Source: an uncultured Caldilineaceae bacterium
GTDB taxonomy: Bacteria > Chloroflexota > Anaerolineae > Caldilineales > Caldilineaceae
Direction: 5' to 3'
Length of the DNA: 64,000 nt
NCBI GenBank assembly: GCA_958295915.1
Contig: OY282381.1
Coordinates: 3,990,722-4,054,721 of the forward strand
Of the stretch, positions 52,551-60,938 are shown one piece after another; position 1 is the first letter of the stretch; every line of letters starts with the position of its first letter. The notes under the pieces were generated by a model. It had not been told where the DNA came from. It saw only the letters and a program-made list of their open reading frames with translations, and ran no database searches. The position numbers and the translations under genes were made by a program.

Positions 52551-53462
52551 TCAACCCTTGAGACCAGAAAATGTCACCCCCTGAATGAAATAGCGCTGGG
52601 CAAAGAAAAATACGAGCAACGGCGGCAGCAGTATCAGTGTCGAGCCGGCCATCAAATGCGGCATATTGGGGCGCGCCGAAGGAGAGGCCGTGGTGGCCAT
52701 GAAATGCAGGCCCACTGCCAGCGTCAGCATATCTCGACTGCGTAGGAAGATGAGAGGGCTGAAAAAGTCATTCCACGTCCCCAGAAATGAGAAAATAGCC
52801 ACCGCCGCCAACGCCGGCTTGATCAAGGGCAGCGTAATCCGCCAGTAGATGCCCAGCCAGCCGCATCCATCGATCCGGGCCGCATCGTCAAGCTCTGGGT
52901 TGATGGTCAATATGAACTGGCGCAACAGGAAGATAAAGAAGGCGCCCCCGCCGAACCAGGCCGGAACAATCAAAGGCAGAAACGTGTCCAGCCACTCCAG
53001 CTCCCTGAAGAGGATGTAAAGCGGGATGATGGTTACCTGATGAGGCACCATCATGGTGCTCAGCACCAGGATAAAGATGACATGCCGGCCGATAAAACGA
53101 ATGCGCGCGAATCCGAAGGCCACCAGCGAGGCGCTCAACACCCGCCCCACCAGCACGCTCAGGGTGATGATCATCGTGTTCGCGCTGTATTGCGCAAAAT
53201 TGAAATAGTCGAAGATGGCTTGCCGATAGTGAATCCACTGGAACTCGCTGGGAATCCACTGGGGCGGAATCTGGAAAACCTCCCACTCCTGCTTGAGAGA
53301 GGTCGATATCATCCAGAAGAGCGGCGCCAGCATGGTAAGCGTGCCCGTCAGCAGGATGAGATGGATAGCCGAACGCTCCAATGCGCGCCCAACCTGCGCC
53401 TGCCGGCGCAACCGACGCGCATCGACGCCATCCGTTGACTGGCGAATAACCGGGGTTGCCAT
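52551..53462 (-). CDS. Carbohydrate ABC transporter permease, MalG type
   Basis: Inner-membrane permease, 303 aa from the ATG at 53462 (a TTG two codons earlier is possible). After a 30-residue basic tail, the first membrane segment is HLILLTGTLTMLAPLFWMIS. The EAA loop is ELDDAARIDGCGWLGIYWRITL and the tail is AQRYFIQGVTFSGLKG. It is the first gene of the co-directional glycan-use run extending to 39973. No promoter of good quality was recognised upstream; the leader contains a 14-bp minisatellite further out. Confidence 0.92.
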   Translation of the reverse strand: MATPVIRQSTDGVDARRLRRQAQVGRALERSAIHLILLTGTLTMLAPLFWMISTSLKQEWEVFQIPPQWIPSEFQWIHYRQAIFDYFNFAQYSANTMIITLSVLVGRVLSASLVAFGFARIRFIGRHVIFILVLSTMMVPHQVTIIPLYILFRELEWLDTFLPLIVPAWFGGGAFFIFLLRQFILTINPELDDAARIDGCGWLGIYWRITLPLIKPALAAVAIFSFLGTWNDFFSPLIFLRSRDMLTLAVGLHFMATTASPSARPNMPHLMAGSTLILLPPLLVFFFAQRYFIQGVTFSGLKG

Positions 53463-53579
53463 CCTCAAGTCTCTCTCTTTCCCGTTGATAAGAGTCTCTC
53501 ATTCAGTATAGACCTGTATCCGGGAACGAGCAAACGCGAAATCCGGGCCTGCTCGCAGGCTTTTCTCTATTGTCTGACT

Positions 53580-53663
53580 ATTGTCCGATGCGTATCGTCC
53601 GATGTGTATCGTCCGATGTGTATCGTCCGATGCGTATTGTCCGATGTGTATCGTCCGATGCGT
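53580..53663. repeat. Six tandem 14-bp repeats
   Basis: Units of the form ATYGTCCGATGYGT, six in exact register, in the spacer upstream of the glycan-use run. The two variable positions (C/T) alternate. No coding role seen. Confidence 0.9.
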
Positions 53664-53841
53664 ATCGATCACTGCGACTTACGTAGAGGATGACCTGGGT
53701 CGCAATCGGGGAGGGCGCTCATCACAGAGGCCTCGCCAGCAGGCCTACAGAGCGCGCCTGAGCAGAGGCGCTTGTTGTTTCTCGAAAATCAGGTGTCCAC
53801 GACGGGTTTCCATCTGTCAGCCCTTTCAGGGTGCACTGATA

Positions 53842-53875
53842 AGGTGATACCCCCAGCAAGCTGAGGGTATCACCT
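53842..53875. terminator. Strong hairpin downstream of SH3b protein gene
   Basis: AGGTGATACCCCCAG and CTGAGGGTATCACCT pair over 15 bp with one mismatch around CAAG. It lies 36 bp past the stop of the secreted protein gene (53911). No T-run follows. The spacer 53463-53910 otherwise holds only the 14-bp repeats. Confidence 0.55.
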
Positions 53876-53910
53876 GTAGGTTCGTCGGCTTCGGTCGATC
53901 CACCTGTCTG

Positions 53911-54942
53911 TCAGTTCTCAACAAATGTGATCTGCTGACACTGCGTGCTTCCAAATAAGGCTCTGACCCATTTATTCGAAAGAGGGGTCAGATTAGAAAA
54001 ATCCTTCGAAGTAAACACAGTATCCCCACGCTCATTGGGTTGCAACGCCCGCGGGCAGTGGACTATGTAGATTTCTACAGTTTGGCCACCTATCCCATCC
54101 TGTCGCCCTCCAAAAGGAGTGAACCCCCATTCTCCATGTCTGCCACTTACGGAAGGACAGCCCGAACACTTGGTGTCAAGTGGCCCATACCCCTGTAGAG
54201 CAATGTGCACACACACATCATTACGCGGAATATTCGCTCTGTCGCGTACGATGCCCTCAAAGTATGTCACGCTTTCATTGGGGCTACACTTTCCCACATG
54301 CCCGATAGAGTACTGAAGCCGGGGCGCGGGCGCTTGCGGCGGCGGGGGGATGGGCGTCGCTGTCGGTGGTCTCTGTCTCTGTACCGGTACCGGCGTCGCT
54401 GTCGGTGGAGGGCGTGGAATGAAGGCAGCCACCCGCACATCCGCCGCATTGACCGCAGTGGTCAATGGTCTGTAGATCCACCCATTCCGGCCGTTATAGT
54501 CGATCTGCCACCAGTCCCCAGCAGGATTTCTGCCAGTGATGAGGAGCTGTTGGTCAGGTATGGCCTTGCCTATGATGGAATAGTTGGTGCCTGGCCCGCC
54601 CCGCACGTTCACGTTCTGCGTGGTGTTGATCGTCGCCACCGGCCCCGAGGGTGTTGGTGATGGCGTTGATGTCGCTGTCGCTGTCGCTGTCGGTGTCGCT
54701 GTTGGTGTCGCTGTCGCTGTTGGTGTCGCTGTCGAGGTCGGTGTCGGTGTCGCTGTCGGTATTGGTGTCGGCGTTGCTTCCAGAACAGCCAACCGGTCTT
54801 CTATTGCACTCACCCGTTGCGCCAATGCCTCCACTTTTGCGGCCAGACCTTCAAGCGTCAGCCCTACCTCCTCCGCATACAATGGCATTGTAATGCCGAG
54901 GAGTACTCCCAAGATCAGCAAAATCAATAAAAATCTCTTCAT
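53911..54942 (-). CDS. Secreted SH3b-domain protein with Cys-rich C-terminal domain
   Basis: Exported protein, 343 aa from ATG 54942 (GGAAAGGG upstream; a TTG frame five codons longer is not needed). A signal peptide (1-23, FLLILLILGVLLGITMPLYA) is followed by a short coiled coil (28-56) and a Thr/Pro linker encoded by GT-rich repeats (57-100). The bacterial SH3 domain (103-165) contains VNVRGGPGTNYSIIGKA and WWQIDYNGRNGWIY. A second Pro-rich linker precedes a 130-residue C-terminal domain with five or more Cys (219, 244, 259, 262 and further on). I do not recognise that last domain. A cell-wall or host-surface interaction role is inference. Confidence 0.8.
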   Translation of the reverse strand: MKRFLLILLILGVLLGITMPLYAEEVGLTLEGLAAKVEALAQRVSAIEDRLAVLEATPTPIPTATPTPTSTATPTATATPTATPTATATATSTPSPTPSGPVATINTTQNVNVRGGPGTNYSIIGKAIPDQQLLITGRNPAGDWWQIDYNGRNGWIYRPLTTAVNAADVRVAAFIPRPPPTATPVPVQRQRPPTATPIPPPPQAPAPRLQYSIGHVGKCSPNESVTYFEGIVRDRANIPRNDVCVHIALQGYGPLDTKCSGCPSVSGRHGEWGFTPFGGRQDGIGGQTVEIYIVHCPRALQPNERGDTVFTSKDFSNLTPLSNKWVRALFGSTQCQQITFVEN

Positions 54943-55097
54943 TTTAGCCCTTTCCAAGTGCGATGAATTTTTGATCGATTACATCCAGCCATGAACTTCT
55001 GCAAGCGATATCACTTGCGCAAACGAGCATCGCCCGCCCGAGTCGAAGAGAGACGCTCCACGCCTGAAAACCAGATCGTCAGCAGACCACAACCTGA

Positions 55098-55138
55098 GGG
55101 CTGAGCGCCTCGCATCCGCCGCGCATAGTGCGAAGCCC
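55098..55138. repeat. 41-nt dispersed element (GGGCTGAGCGC family), copy 2
   Basis: It starts GGGCTGAGCGCCTCGCATCC and ends GCGCATAGTGCGAAGCCC; exactly the same length as the copies at 17471 and 63078. It lies in the short spacer past the PhyH stop (55174). Confidence 0.85.
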
Positions 55139-55173
55139 AAACTGTGGAAAAGCGCAAACACAAAACGGGAACG

Positions 55174-55989
55174 CTACCCCCGCGCAGGCTCCGACCTCTC
55201 CGCGCGCGCCTTCGCCGCCAGCGCCGCCAGATGCCCCTCATGCTCGATCACCTGTCGCAGGTGGCGCATACGAGCCGGCGATGCAGTCCGACGCATGATC
55301 TCCGAATGCATGTGGTCGTTCCAATAGCGATCGTGGTTGGCAATGTACTGTTTCAGCTCCTTGATCTCCAACTCCGTCTCACAGCGCGCGCAGCAGTTGA
55401 GGGTGAACATGCGACGCCGTTGGCTGCCGCCAAAGGAAGCGTGCATCAGGTTGTGGTTGAAAGCCACCACGTCGCCCGGCCGCGTTGCCAGAGCCATCGC
55501 CGGCGCCTCGGACTGCTCGATACCCCACCGCTCCAGGGACTCGCGCGCCTGGCGGGCTTCCCAATCCCGCAGCGAATCCTGTCGGTGCGTGCCGGGAATG
55601 ACCCGCAAGCAGCCGCTGTCGCGGTCAACGGCATCCAGATAGAGCGCTACCTTGAGATATTTGCCCACTTCATGGTAGCCATCGCTGTGCCAATGGGTAT
55701 CGCCCGTATAGAAGTTGCCATCACCGCCAAGGTAGTTGAAATCCTCACCGAGCAAGCCCGCGATCAGCCCCACCAGTTTGGGATGATCCAAGAGTGCGCT
55801 GAGCCGTTCGCGCTGATCGATAAAAGGCACGATGCAGGAGCGCTTGCTGCCATCGTGGACAACATTGCGCCCTCTGAAAACCGCTTCGAATTCCTCAGTG
55901 ATCCAGCCGACCTCATCCTTCAGCAGACCAGGCAGAGCCAGATATCCAAAGGTCTCGAAAAACCGCCTTTGCTCGCCAGTCAGTTGCAT
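55174..55989 (-). CDS. Phytanoyl-CoA dioxygenase family protein
   Basis: PhyH-type dioxygenase, 271 aa from ATG 55989 (AAGGGAAGG just upstream; the Arg-rich longer frame is rejected). The triad is His101-x-Asp103 in DTHWHSDGYHE and the His of HNLMHASFGGSQRRRM with Arg. YLDAVDRDSGCLRVIPGTHRQD lies between. It is closest by motif to the copy at 48993 (shared GDTxWHxDG). It is divergent from the transport operon beginning at 56279, with which it shares a 290-bp intergenic region. Confidence 0.9.
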   Translation of the reverse strand: MQLTGEQRRFFETFGYLALPGLLKDEVGWITEEFEAVFRGRNVVHDGSKRSCIVPFIDQRERLSALLDHPKLVGLIAGLLGEDFNYLGGDGNFYTGDTHWHSDGYHEVGKYLKVALYLDAVDRDSGCLRVIPGTHRQDSLRDWEARQARESLERWGIEQSEAPAMALATRPGDVVAFNHNLMHASFGGSQRRRMFTLNCCARCETELEIKELKQYIANHDRYWNDHMHSEIMRRTASPARMRHLRQVIEHEGHLAALAAKARAERSEPARG

Positions 55990-56043
55990 GATCCTTCCCT
56001 TTCTGCAGCGGTTGCGACACCGATTGCGTTTTGAAAACTGCCT

Positions 56044-56071
56044 TTGACACAACCCAGAAGCGTGTTATGAT
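56044..56071 (+). promoter_or_regulatory. Near-consensus sigma-70 promoter of the SBP operon
   Basis: TTGACA (56044-56049) and TATGAT (56066-56071) are 16 bp apart, with TGT directly before the -10 giving an extended -10. It points toward the binding-protein gene and predicts a leader of about 200 nt. That leader includes one TGCATCTCTGAAATGGG repeat. Confidence 0.65.
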
Positions 56072-56278
56072 AGCGATTGTGCGCAACTATACTGTTTGCC
56101 AATGAAATTGTCAATCCCCGGTTCAGCATTGGGTGCATCTCTGAAATGGGAATGAATTCCTGGCTCACCTCTGGGCAGCTACAGTGGAGTCGGCAAGCCG
56201 GTTGCCATTTGCCCTCGGCTCCTCTCGAATTCCGGTCACAAACTCGCTTTCTGAATCATATCGAAAAGGGGAAGAAAG

Positions 56279-57697
56279 ATGGTTAAGCAAAATTCTGTTT
56301 CCCGGCGTGCGTTCTTACGCCTCAGCGCGCTGGGTGTCGCCAGCAGCCTAGTAGCCGCCTGCGCCGCTCAAACCGCCCAGCCCACAGCCTCGGAGACATC
56401 CGAAGATGCAGCCCCAGCCGCGGCGCCCGAAGGCCAAGAGGGCGTGCAGTGGGGCTTGCAGTACGACCCGCATGTCGCAACCTACGAACGAATCGCTGAG
56501 CTTGTTCAACGCCAGACAGGCTACAGCGTGCGTATTGAGCCACAGGCATGGCCGCTGCAGACCAAACTGATCGCGGCCATGGCGGCCGGCACACAGCCCG
56601 ATGTCATCTGTATGATGGGCAAGGTCTCAGTGCCCCTGTACATCCAGAAAGGCCTGATGCCCTTGAGCGACACAGTGTTCGACGCAGTGGGGGTGACGCC
56701 CACTGAGGCCTTCCAGGAGGAATCTGTCGAAGCCTATTCATGGGAAGGCGAGATCTACGGCGTGCCCACAGAGGCCAACCTGGTCGGCTCCATGGTCTGT
56801 GTGCCCACCCAGGATGTGGAGGCCCTGGGCCTGGCCGAACTCTACCCGCCAACCAACGGAGATTGGATCTTCGACAGCTACGAACATATGTGGGAACTGG
56901 CGCAAGCCCTGCAGGTCGAAGAGAACGGCCGTGTCGTAACCTGGGGCCTGAGCAGCAAGGGCTGGGACAACCAAAGCTATCTGGGCATTGTGCGCACCCT
57001 GCTCGCCGACGAAGGAACCGACTGGTGGGATCTCGAGGCCCGGAAGTTCAATCTGGACAGCGAGGCGGGTGTGCAGGCCATGCGCATGTTTGCCGAGATT
57101 CCCGTGCAGATGGGCATCGAAACCGAACTGGACGAGAACCAGTTCAATACGGCCCTGGCAGGCAAGATTGGCATCGCCCGAGGTATCTCCAACCCAGCTC
57201 TGCAGCAGGGAAGAGATGAAGGCGTCTATTACGAACTGACCGCAGCCCCCAAAGTGCTGCCCGACCAACTGCCCCTGTTCGTGGGCGAAGCGGGGTGGGG
57301 ATTTGCCGCGCCCAGCAATACCGCCAATCGGGATTTTTCCATCTCCTTTCTGCAGACGATGTGCACGCACGAAGGCCAGAGAGAATACGCCAAGATCTAC
57401 GGCGGCATCGGCGCGCCAGCCTGGAAAGGCCTGATCGGAAAGTACGACCACTATTCCGACCCCGATCTGGCAGGGCCGCAAGTGCAGGCCGCCAAGGTCA
57501 TGGAAAAGCTCGGCCCCATCACCCGCTACTACGGTGAAGGATTTGGCTACCCGTCCGAAGTGGACCAGATCGGAAGCTCGATCTGCTCCGACGTCCGCCT
57601 GGGAAAGATGACCGCGCAGGAGGCAGTCAACTCCTACCAGGAACGGTGTGAGGAGCAGTTCCAGGTGTACCTTGACGACATCGCCGCCCTCAGTTAA
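56279..57697 (+). CDS. Sugar ABC transporter solute-binding protein, Tat-type lipoprotein leader
   Basis: Family-1 binding protein, 472 aa. The N-terminus SRRAFLRLSALGVASS carries the twin Arg (9-10), and LVAAC gives lipidated Cys28, followed by an Ala/Glu/Pro-rich linker. Segments such as PDVICMMGKVSVPLYIQKGL, EANLVGSMVCVPTQDVEALG and GEAGWGFAAPSNTANRDFSI fit the family. GGGGAAG precedes the ATG. It is the first gene of the plus-strand operon with its own promoter at 56044-56071. Substrate unknown. Confidence 0.92.
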   Translation: MVKQNSVSRRAFLRLSALGVASSLVAACAAQTAQPTASETSEDAAPAAAPEGQEGVQWGLQYDPHVATYERIAELVQRQTGYSVRIEPQAWPLQTKLIAAMAAGTQPDVICMMGKVSVPLYIQKGLMPLSDTVFDAVGVTPTEAFQEESVEAYSWEGEIYGVPTEANLVGSMVCVPTQDVEALGLAELYPPTNGDWIFDSYEHMWELAQALQVEENGRVVTWGLSSKGWDNQSYLGIVRTLLADEGTDWWDLEARKFNLDSEAGVQAMRMFAEIPVQMGIETELDENQFNTALAGKIGIARGISNPALQQGRDEGVYYELTAAPKVLPDQLPLFVGEAGWGFAAPSNTANRDFSISFLQTMCTHEGQREYAKIYGGIGAPAWKGLIGKYDHYSDPDLAGPQVQAAKVMEKLGPITRYYGEGFGYPSEVDQIGSSICSDVRLGKMTAQEAVNSYQERCEEQFQVYLDDIAALS

Positions 57698-57711
57698 ATT
57701 GACCTGGAATC

Positions 57712-57728
57712 GCGGGCGTCTCGCCCGC
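57712..57728. terminator. Small GC hairpin after SBP gene
   Basis: GCGGGCG-TCT-CGCCCGC lies 15 bp past the binding-protein stop and before the permeases. As after the binding-protein gene at 6837, it may favour higher binding-protein mRNA than permease mRNA. The sequence is also a typical dispersed-repeat core. Confidence 0.4.
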
Positions 57729-57861
57729 ATGAAGTGAGGCTGTCCGCATGGCCGCCAGCCCTTGCTTTTCAAACAGATTCTGACCTTGGATCAATGAAGG
57801 ACCCTGCACAGCCGGCCCCCTCGTTGATCCAGGCTCCCAATATCCCTGCCGGGAGCGGCGC

Positions 57862-58815
57862 ATGACAACCGTCCATATAGACAACTGGAAGGAGAGTATC
57901 GCCCGAATGCGCAACCTGGCGGCCGCATCCGGGCGCTGGGCAGTGCGTAAGCCCCAATTCTGGTTTGGCGCCAGTATCATTCTGCCAACCCTGATCTGGT
58001 ACTGGATGTTTTCCTTCCGGCCCATCCTCAACGCGCTGCGCCTGGCCCTGGTCCAATACCGGATATTGAACCCGGCCGCCAGTAAGTTCGTCGGCTTGGA
58101 CAACTTCTACCAGCTCTTCGAACATCCGCTGTTCTTTGTCTCTGTACGCAATACCCTGGTCTGGGCCCTGCTCGCCTTCATCTTTATATTGCCGCTGAGT
58201 CTCTTCATCGCAACCTGCCTGGCCAACGTTCGGCGCGGCCGCAACACCTATCAAGCGCTCATCTTCGTGCCGGTCGTGGTCTCTCTGGTAGCCGTGTCCC
58301 TGTTGTTTCGTATGTTGATGGACCCCGAGGTGGGCATGTTCAATCAGATATTGCGTGCCCTGTATTTGCCCGAGTCCCGCTGGCTGGCCGGCTCCGCATC
58401 GGCGCTGCCCACAATCGTCGCGGTTGGCAGCTGGAAGGGGCTGGGGTTCTACGTGGTGATCCTCACAGCGGGTATCCTGCACATCCCCGAAGAGCTGTAC
58501 GACGCGGCACTGGTCGACGGAGCCAACGAGTGGCAGCGATTCTGGCGCATTACCCTGCCGCTGTTGGGACATACATTGCTATTGGTGACGGTCCTGCTGG
58601 CCATCGGTACATTGCAGGAATTTACCTTCCCCTTCGTGATGACCAGAGGAGGGCCAGGCGACGCCACCTATGTCTACAATATGCTGATCTATTCGGAAGC
58701 CTTCGAAGATCTGCGTTTTGGCACAGCAACCGCGGCCGCGCTGCTCCAGTTTGCCTTAATTCTGTTCATCAGTCTGCTCCAGATCAGGCTGCTGCGCCCA
58801 ACCTGGTCGTACTGA
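57862..58815 (+). CDS. Carbohydrate ABC transporter permease, MalF type
   Basis: Inner-membrane permease, 317 aa. PQFWFGASIILPTLIWYWMF is the first membrane segment, after a 35-residue amphipathic tail. The EAA loop is LYDAALVDGANEWQRFWRITL, and FVMTRGGPGDATYVYNMLIYSEAF follows. It pairs with the MalG-type gene downstream. GCCGGGAG lies 5-12 nt before the ATG. A 164-bp gap separates it from the binding protein. Confidence 0.92.
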   Translation: MTTVHIDNWKESIARMRNLAAASGRWAVRKPQFWFGASIILPTLIWYWMFSFRPILNALRLALVQYRILNPAASKFVGLDNFYQLFEHPLFFVSVRNTLVWALLAFIFILPLSLFIATCLANVRRGRNTYQALIFVPVVVSLVAVSLLFRMLMDPEVGMFNQILRALYLPESRWLAGSASALPTIVAVGSWKGLGFYVVILTAGILHIPEELYDAALVDGANEWQRFWRITLPLLGHTLLLVTVLLAIGTLQEFTFPFVMTRGGPGDATYVYNMLIYSEAFEDLRFGTATAAALLQFALILFISLLQIRLLRPTWSY

Positions 58816-58921
58816 TGGGAAACGCCACTCTTCGACTCAACCAATTGCCGATCCGCGGTCGACAATCCAAGCCCATGCGGGATCATACTCCGCCCGCCCC
58901 AGGAAAAGGTGATCGAAACGA

Positions 58922-59803
58922 ATGACGGCGTCCGAAAATATCGATCTGGCCAGAGCATCGTCAAGTTCTCTCTATCGACCCTCGCCGCGGCGGCTGGCGG
59001 GTCAGGCAATCCTGCACCTGATCCTCCTGCTGATGTCCTTTGTGTCGATCACGCCCTTCGTGTGGATGGTCTTCGCCTCTTTCAAGCATTTCCAGGAGTT
59101 GGTCCGCTCCACCGCGCTCTTGCCTCAAGTATGGACGCTGGAGAACTACACCGAAATCATCAACCGCGTCAACTTTCCAGCCGCCTTTGGCAACAGTGCG
59201 CTCCAGGCAACGACCGTGACGCTCTGCAGCGCCCTGACCTCGGCCGCTCTCGGCTTTGTCTTCGCCAAGTATCGCTTTTGGGGCAAGGAGAAGCTATTCA
59301 CGCTCTTGCTCTCGACCATGATGATCCCCTTTGCCGTCGTGCTGGTGCCGCTCTACATTACGATTGCCGATATGAATATGGCCAACCAGTTGAGCGGCAT
59401 CATCGTCACCGGGCTGTGGTCCACCTTCGGGCTGTTCCTGATGCGCCAGTTCATGGAGTCCATTCCGTCAGAGCTGCTCGATGCCGCCCGCATCGACGGC
59501 GCCTCCGAATGGCGCATCTTCTTCACCCTTGTGCTGCCCATGGCCACCTCGGCCCTGGCCGCCCTGACCGTCTTCATCTTTCTCTTCAACTGGGATAACT
59601 TCCTCTGGCCATTGGTCGTTCTCAACAGCCCAGAAAAACAGACTCTGCCCCTGGTGCTGGCCGGTCTGCGTAGTCTCTACTGGACCCGCTACGAGATGTG
59701 GGCGGCCGGCTCCATGTTGACGGTCGTACCAGTAATGCTCATCTATATCTTCGCCTCCAAATACTTCATCCGCGGCCTGGCCATGACCGGCCTGAAAGCA
59801 TAA
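58922..59803 (+). CDS. Carbohydrate ABC transporter permease, MalG type
   Basis: Inner-membrane permease, 293 aa. The first segment is AILHLILLLMSFVSITPFVW, the periplasmic loop holds LPQVWTLENYTEII, the EAA loop is SELLDAARIDGASEWRIFFTL and the tail is KYFIRGLAMTGLKA. AAGGTGAT precedes the ATG by 9 nt. Last gene of the plus-strand operon; no ATPase or sugar enzyme follows, and the next gene (PhyH) converges on it. Confidence 0.93.
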   Translation: MTASENIDLARASSSSLYRPSPRRLAGQAILHLILLLMSFVSITPFVWMVFASFKHFQELVRSTALLPQVWTLENYTEIINRVNFPAAFGNSALQATTVTLCSALTSAALGFVFAKYRFWGKEKLFTLLLSTMMIPFAVVLVPLYITIADMNMANQLSGIIVTGLWSTFGLFLMRQFMESIPSELLDAARIDGASEWRIFFTLVLPMATSALAALTVFIFLFNWDNFLWPLVVLNSPEKQTLPLVLAGLRSLYWTRYEMWAAGSMLTVVPVMLIYIFASKYFIRGLAMTGLKA

Positions 59804-59885
59804 CCCCACTGGCGCGCCTGCCCGCTCACCCTCCAAGCAAGCGACACCGGATTCGGCTGGCTACGCAGTATGCAACCAATGCCCC

Positions 59886-60728
59886 CTACGCCTCGGGAAA
59901 GTTTCGGAACAGCGCAGCCATCACCGGATCATCAGAGGCCCCCACATCCGCCTTGGTCAGGCGGAATGCCCGCTGATAGTCCTCGGGTAAGTCCTTGCGC
60001 ACCCAAATCGGTGTTCTGGAGCCAGCGTACAAGGCCCAGATAATCTTGCGTACCCGATCGCTCCGATTAGGCGTGTTGGTATGATAGATCGAGGTGTCGT
60101 TGATCAGGCAGTCCCCGGCTTTGCCGCTGGCGAGCGCCATCCCCGGCGCCTGGCGCGGCTGACCATCGGGCGCAGTGAACCACGACGGCGCATTGACATG
60201 CGTCCCCTGCGTTCCAGGCAGCAGCCCCGTGGGCCCCATATCGGCATCCACATCTTCGACCAGAAAACTCAACCGGATGTAGATCGGCGGGATCATATCA
60301 GAGGCCTTTGGATTCACCCGCGCATCATTATGCCAGGCCTGATGAGCCGGGCTGTTCTCAAACAGGCAGTGACCATGACCGGCCCCAAAGACCACCGGCT
60401 CGTCCTCCCAGTATTGCTCCATGTACCCGCGCACAATCGGCATAATCTTGGGAAGATTGACCAGTTGACGAAAGACCGGCTCTTGCCACAGCGGGATGAG
60501 ATCGAAGCGGTTGGAGGCATTGCGATAGTCCCGCCCCAGCTCCGCGATCTGCTCGTTCATCCTGGCATCGAAGGCGATCTGAATCGCTTTCAATCTATCC
60601 GCCGGAATCGCGCCAGACACCATGGTATAGCCCAGATTCTTCAGGTTCATGATCTGAACTTCCAAGTGACGCTCACCATCAAGTTTTTCCATGGGCGGCG
60701 CAATGTGCGCTTGCGTATTGGTCTGCAT
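59886..60728 (-). CDS. Phytanoyl-CoA dioxygenase family protein
   Basis: PhyH-type dioxygenase, 280 aa. The triad is His133-x-Asp135 in AWHNDARVNP and the His of DTSIYHTNTPNRSDRVRK with the 2-oxoglutarate Arg. YIRLSFLVEDVDADMGPTGLLPGTQGTH lies between. It is the most divergent of the six (HND, VEDVDADMGP). AGGAGG lies 10 nt before the ATG. A 14-bp palindrome 29 bp further upstream may be its operator. Confidence 0.88.
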   Translation of the reverse strand: MQTNTQAHIAPPMEKLDGERHLEVQIMNLKNLGYTMVSGAIPADRLKAIQIAFDARMNEQIAELGRDYRNASNRFDLIPLWQEPVFRQLVNLPKIMPIVRGYMEQYWEDEPVVFGAGHGHCLFENSPAHQAWHNDARVNPKASDMIPPIYIRLSFLVEDVDADMGPTGLLPGTQGTHVNAPSWFTAPDGQPRQAPGMALASGKAGDCLINDTSIYHTNTPNRSDRVRKIIWALYAGSRTPIWVRKDLPEDYQRAFRLTKADVGASDDPVMAALFRNFPEA

Positions 60729-60756
60729 GCTATGAAAGCCTCCTATTTATTTACTG

Positions 60757-60770
60757 ATGTTACGTAACAT
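60757..60770. promoter_or_regulatory. Candidate operator palindrome upstream of PhyH gene
   Basis: ATGTTACGTAACAT is a perfect 14-bp palindrome, 29 bp before the PhyH start codon. The size and position fit a dimeric repressor site. Confidence 0.4.
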
Positions 60771-60839
60771 AAGGGAGTTGCAGTTCATCGAAAGCATCAC
60801 GATAGACACAATTGAGCGGATTGATGCCCTGCCGCTTGG

Positions 60840-60878
60840 ATGGCTCTGCCTCCCATCCGCCGGGAATCGCAGAGCCAT
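60840..60878 (-). terminator. 10-bp perfect stem after the 941-residue gene
   Basis: ATGGCTCTGC pairs with GCAGAGCCAT around a 19-nt loop, about 60 bp past the stop of the 941-residue gene and before the PhyH leader. The loop is longer than in a usual intrinsic terminator and there is no T-run. Confidence 0.4.
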
Positions 60879-60938
60879 TCAATCATTCATCGCCATTCTC
60901 TTGTCCGCATACCCTGCAGAATTGGCGAAGGTATCGAT

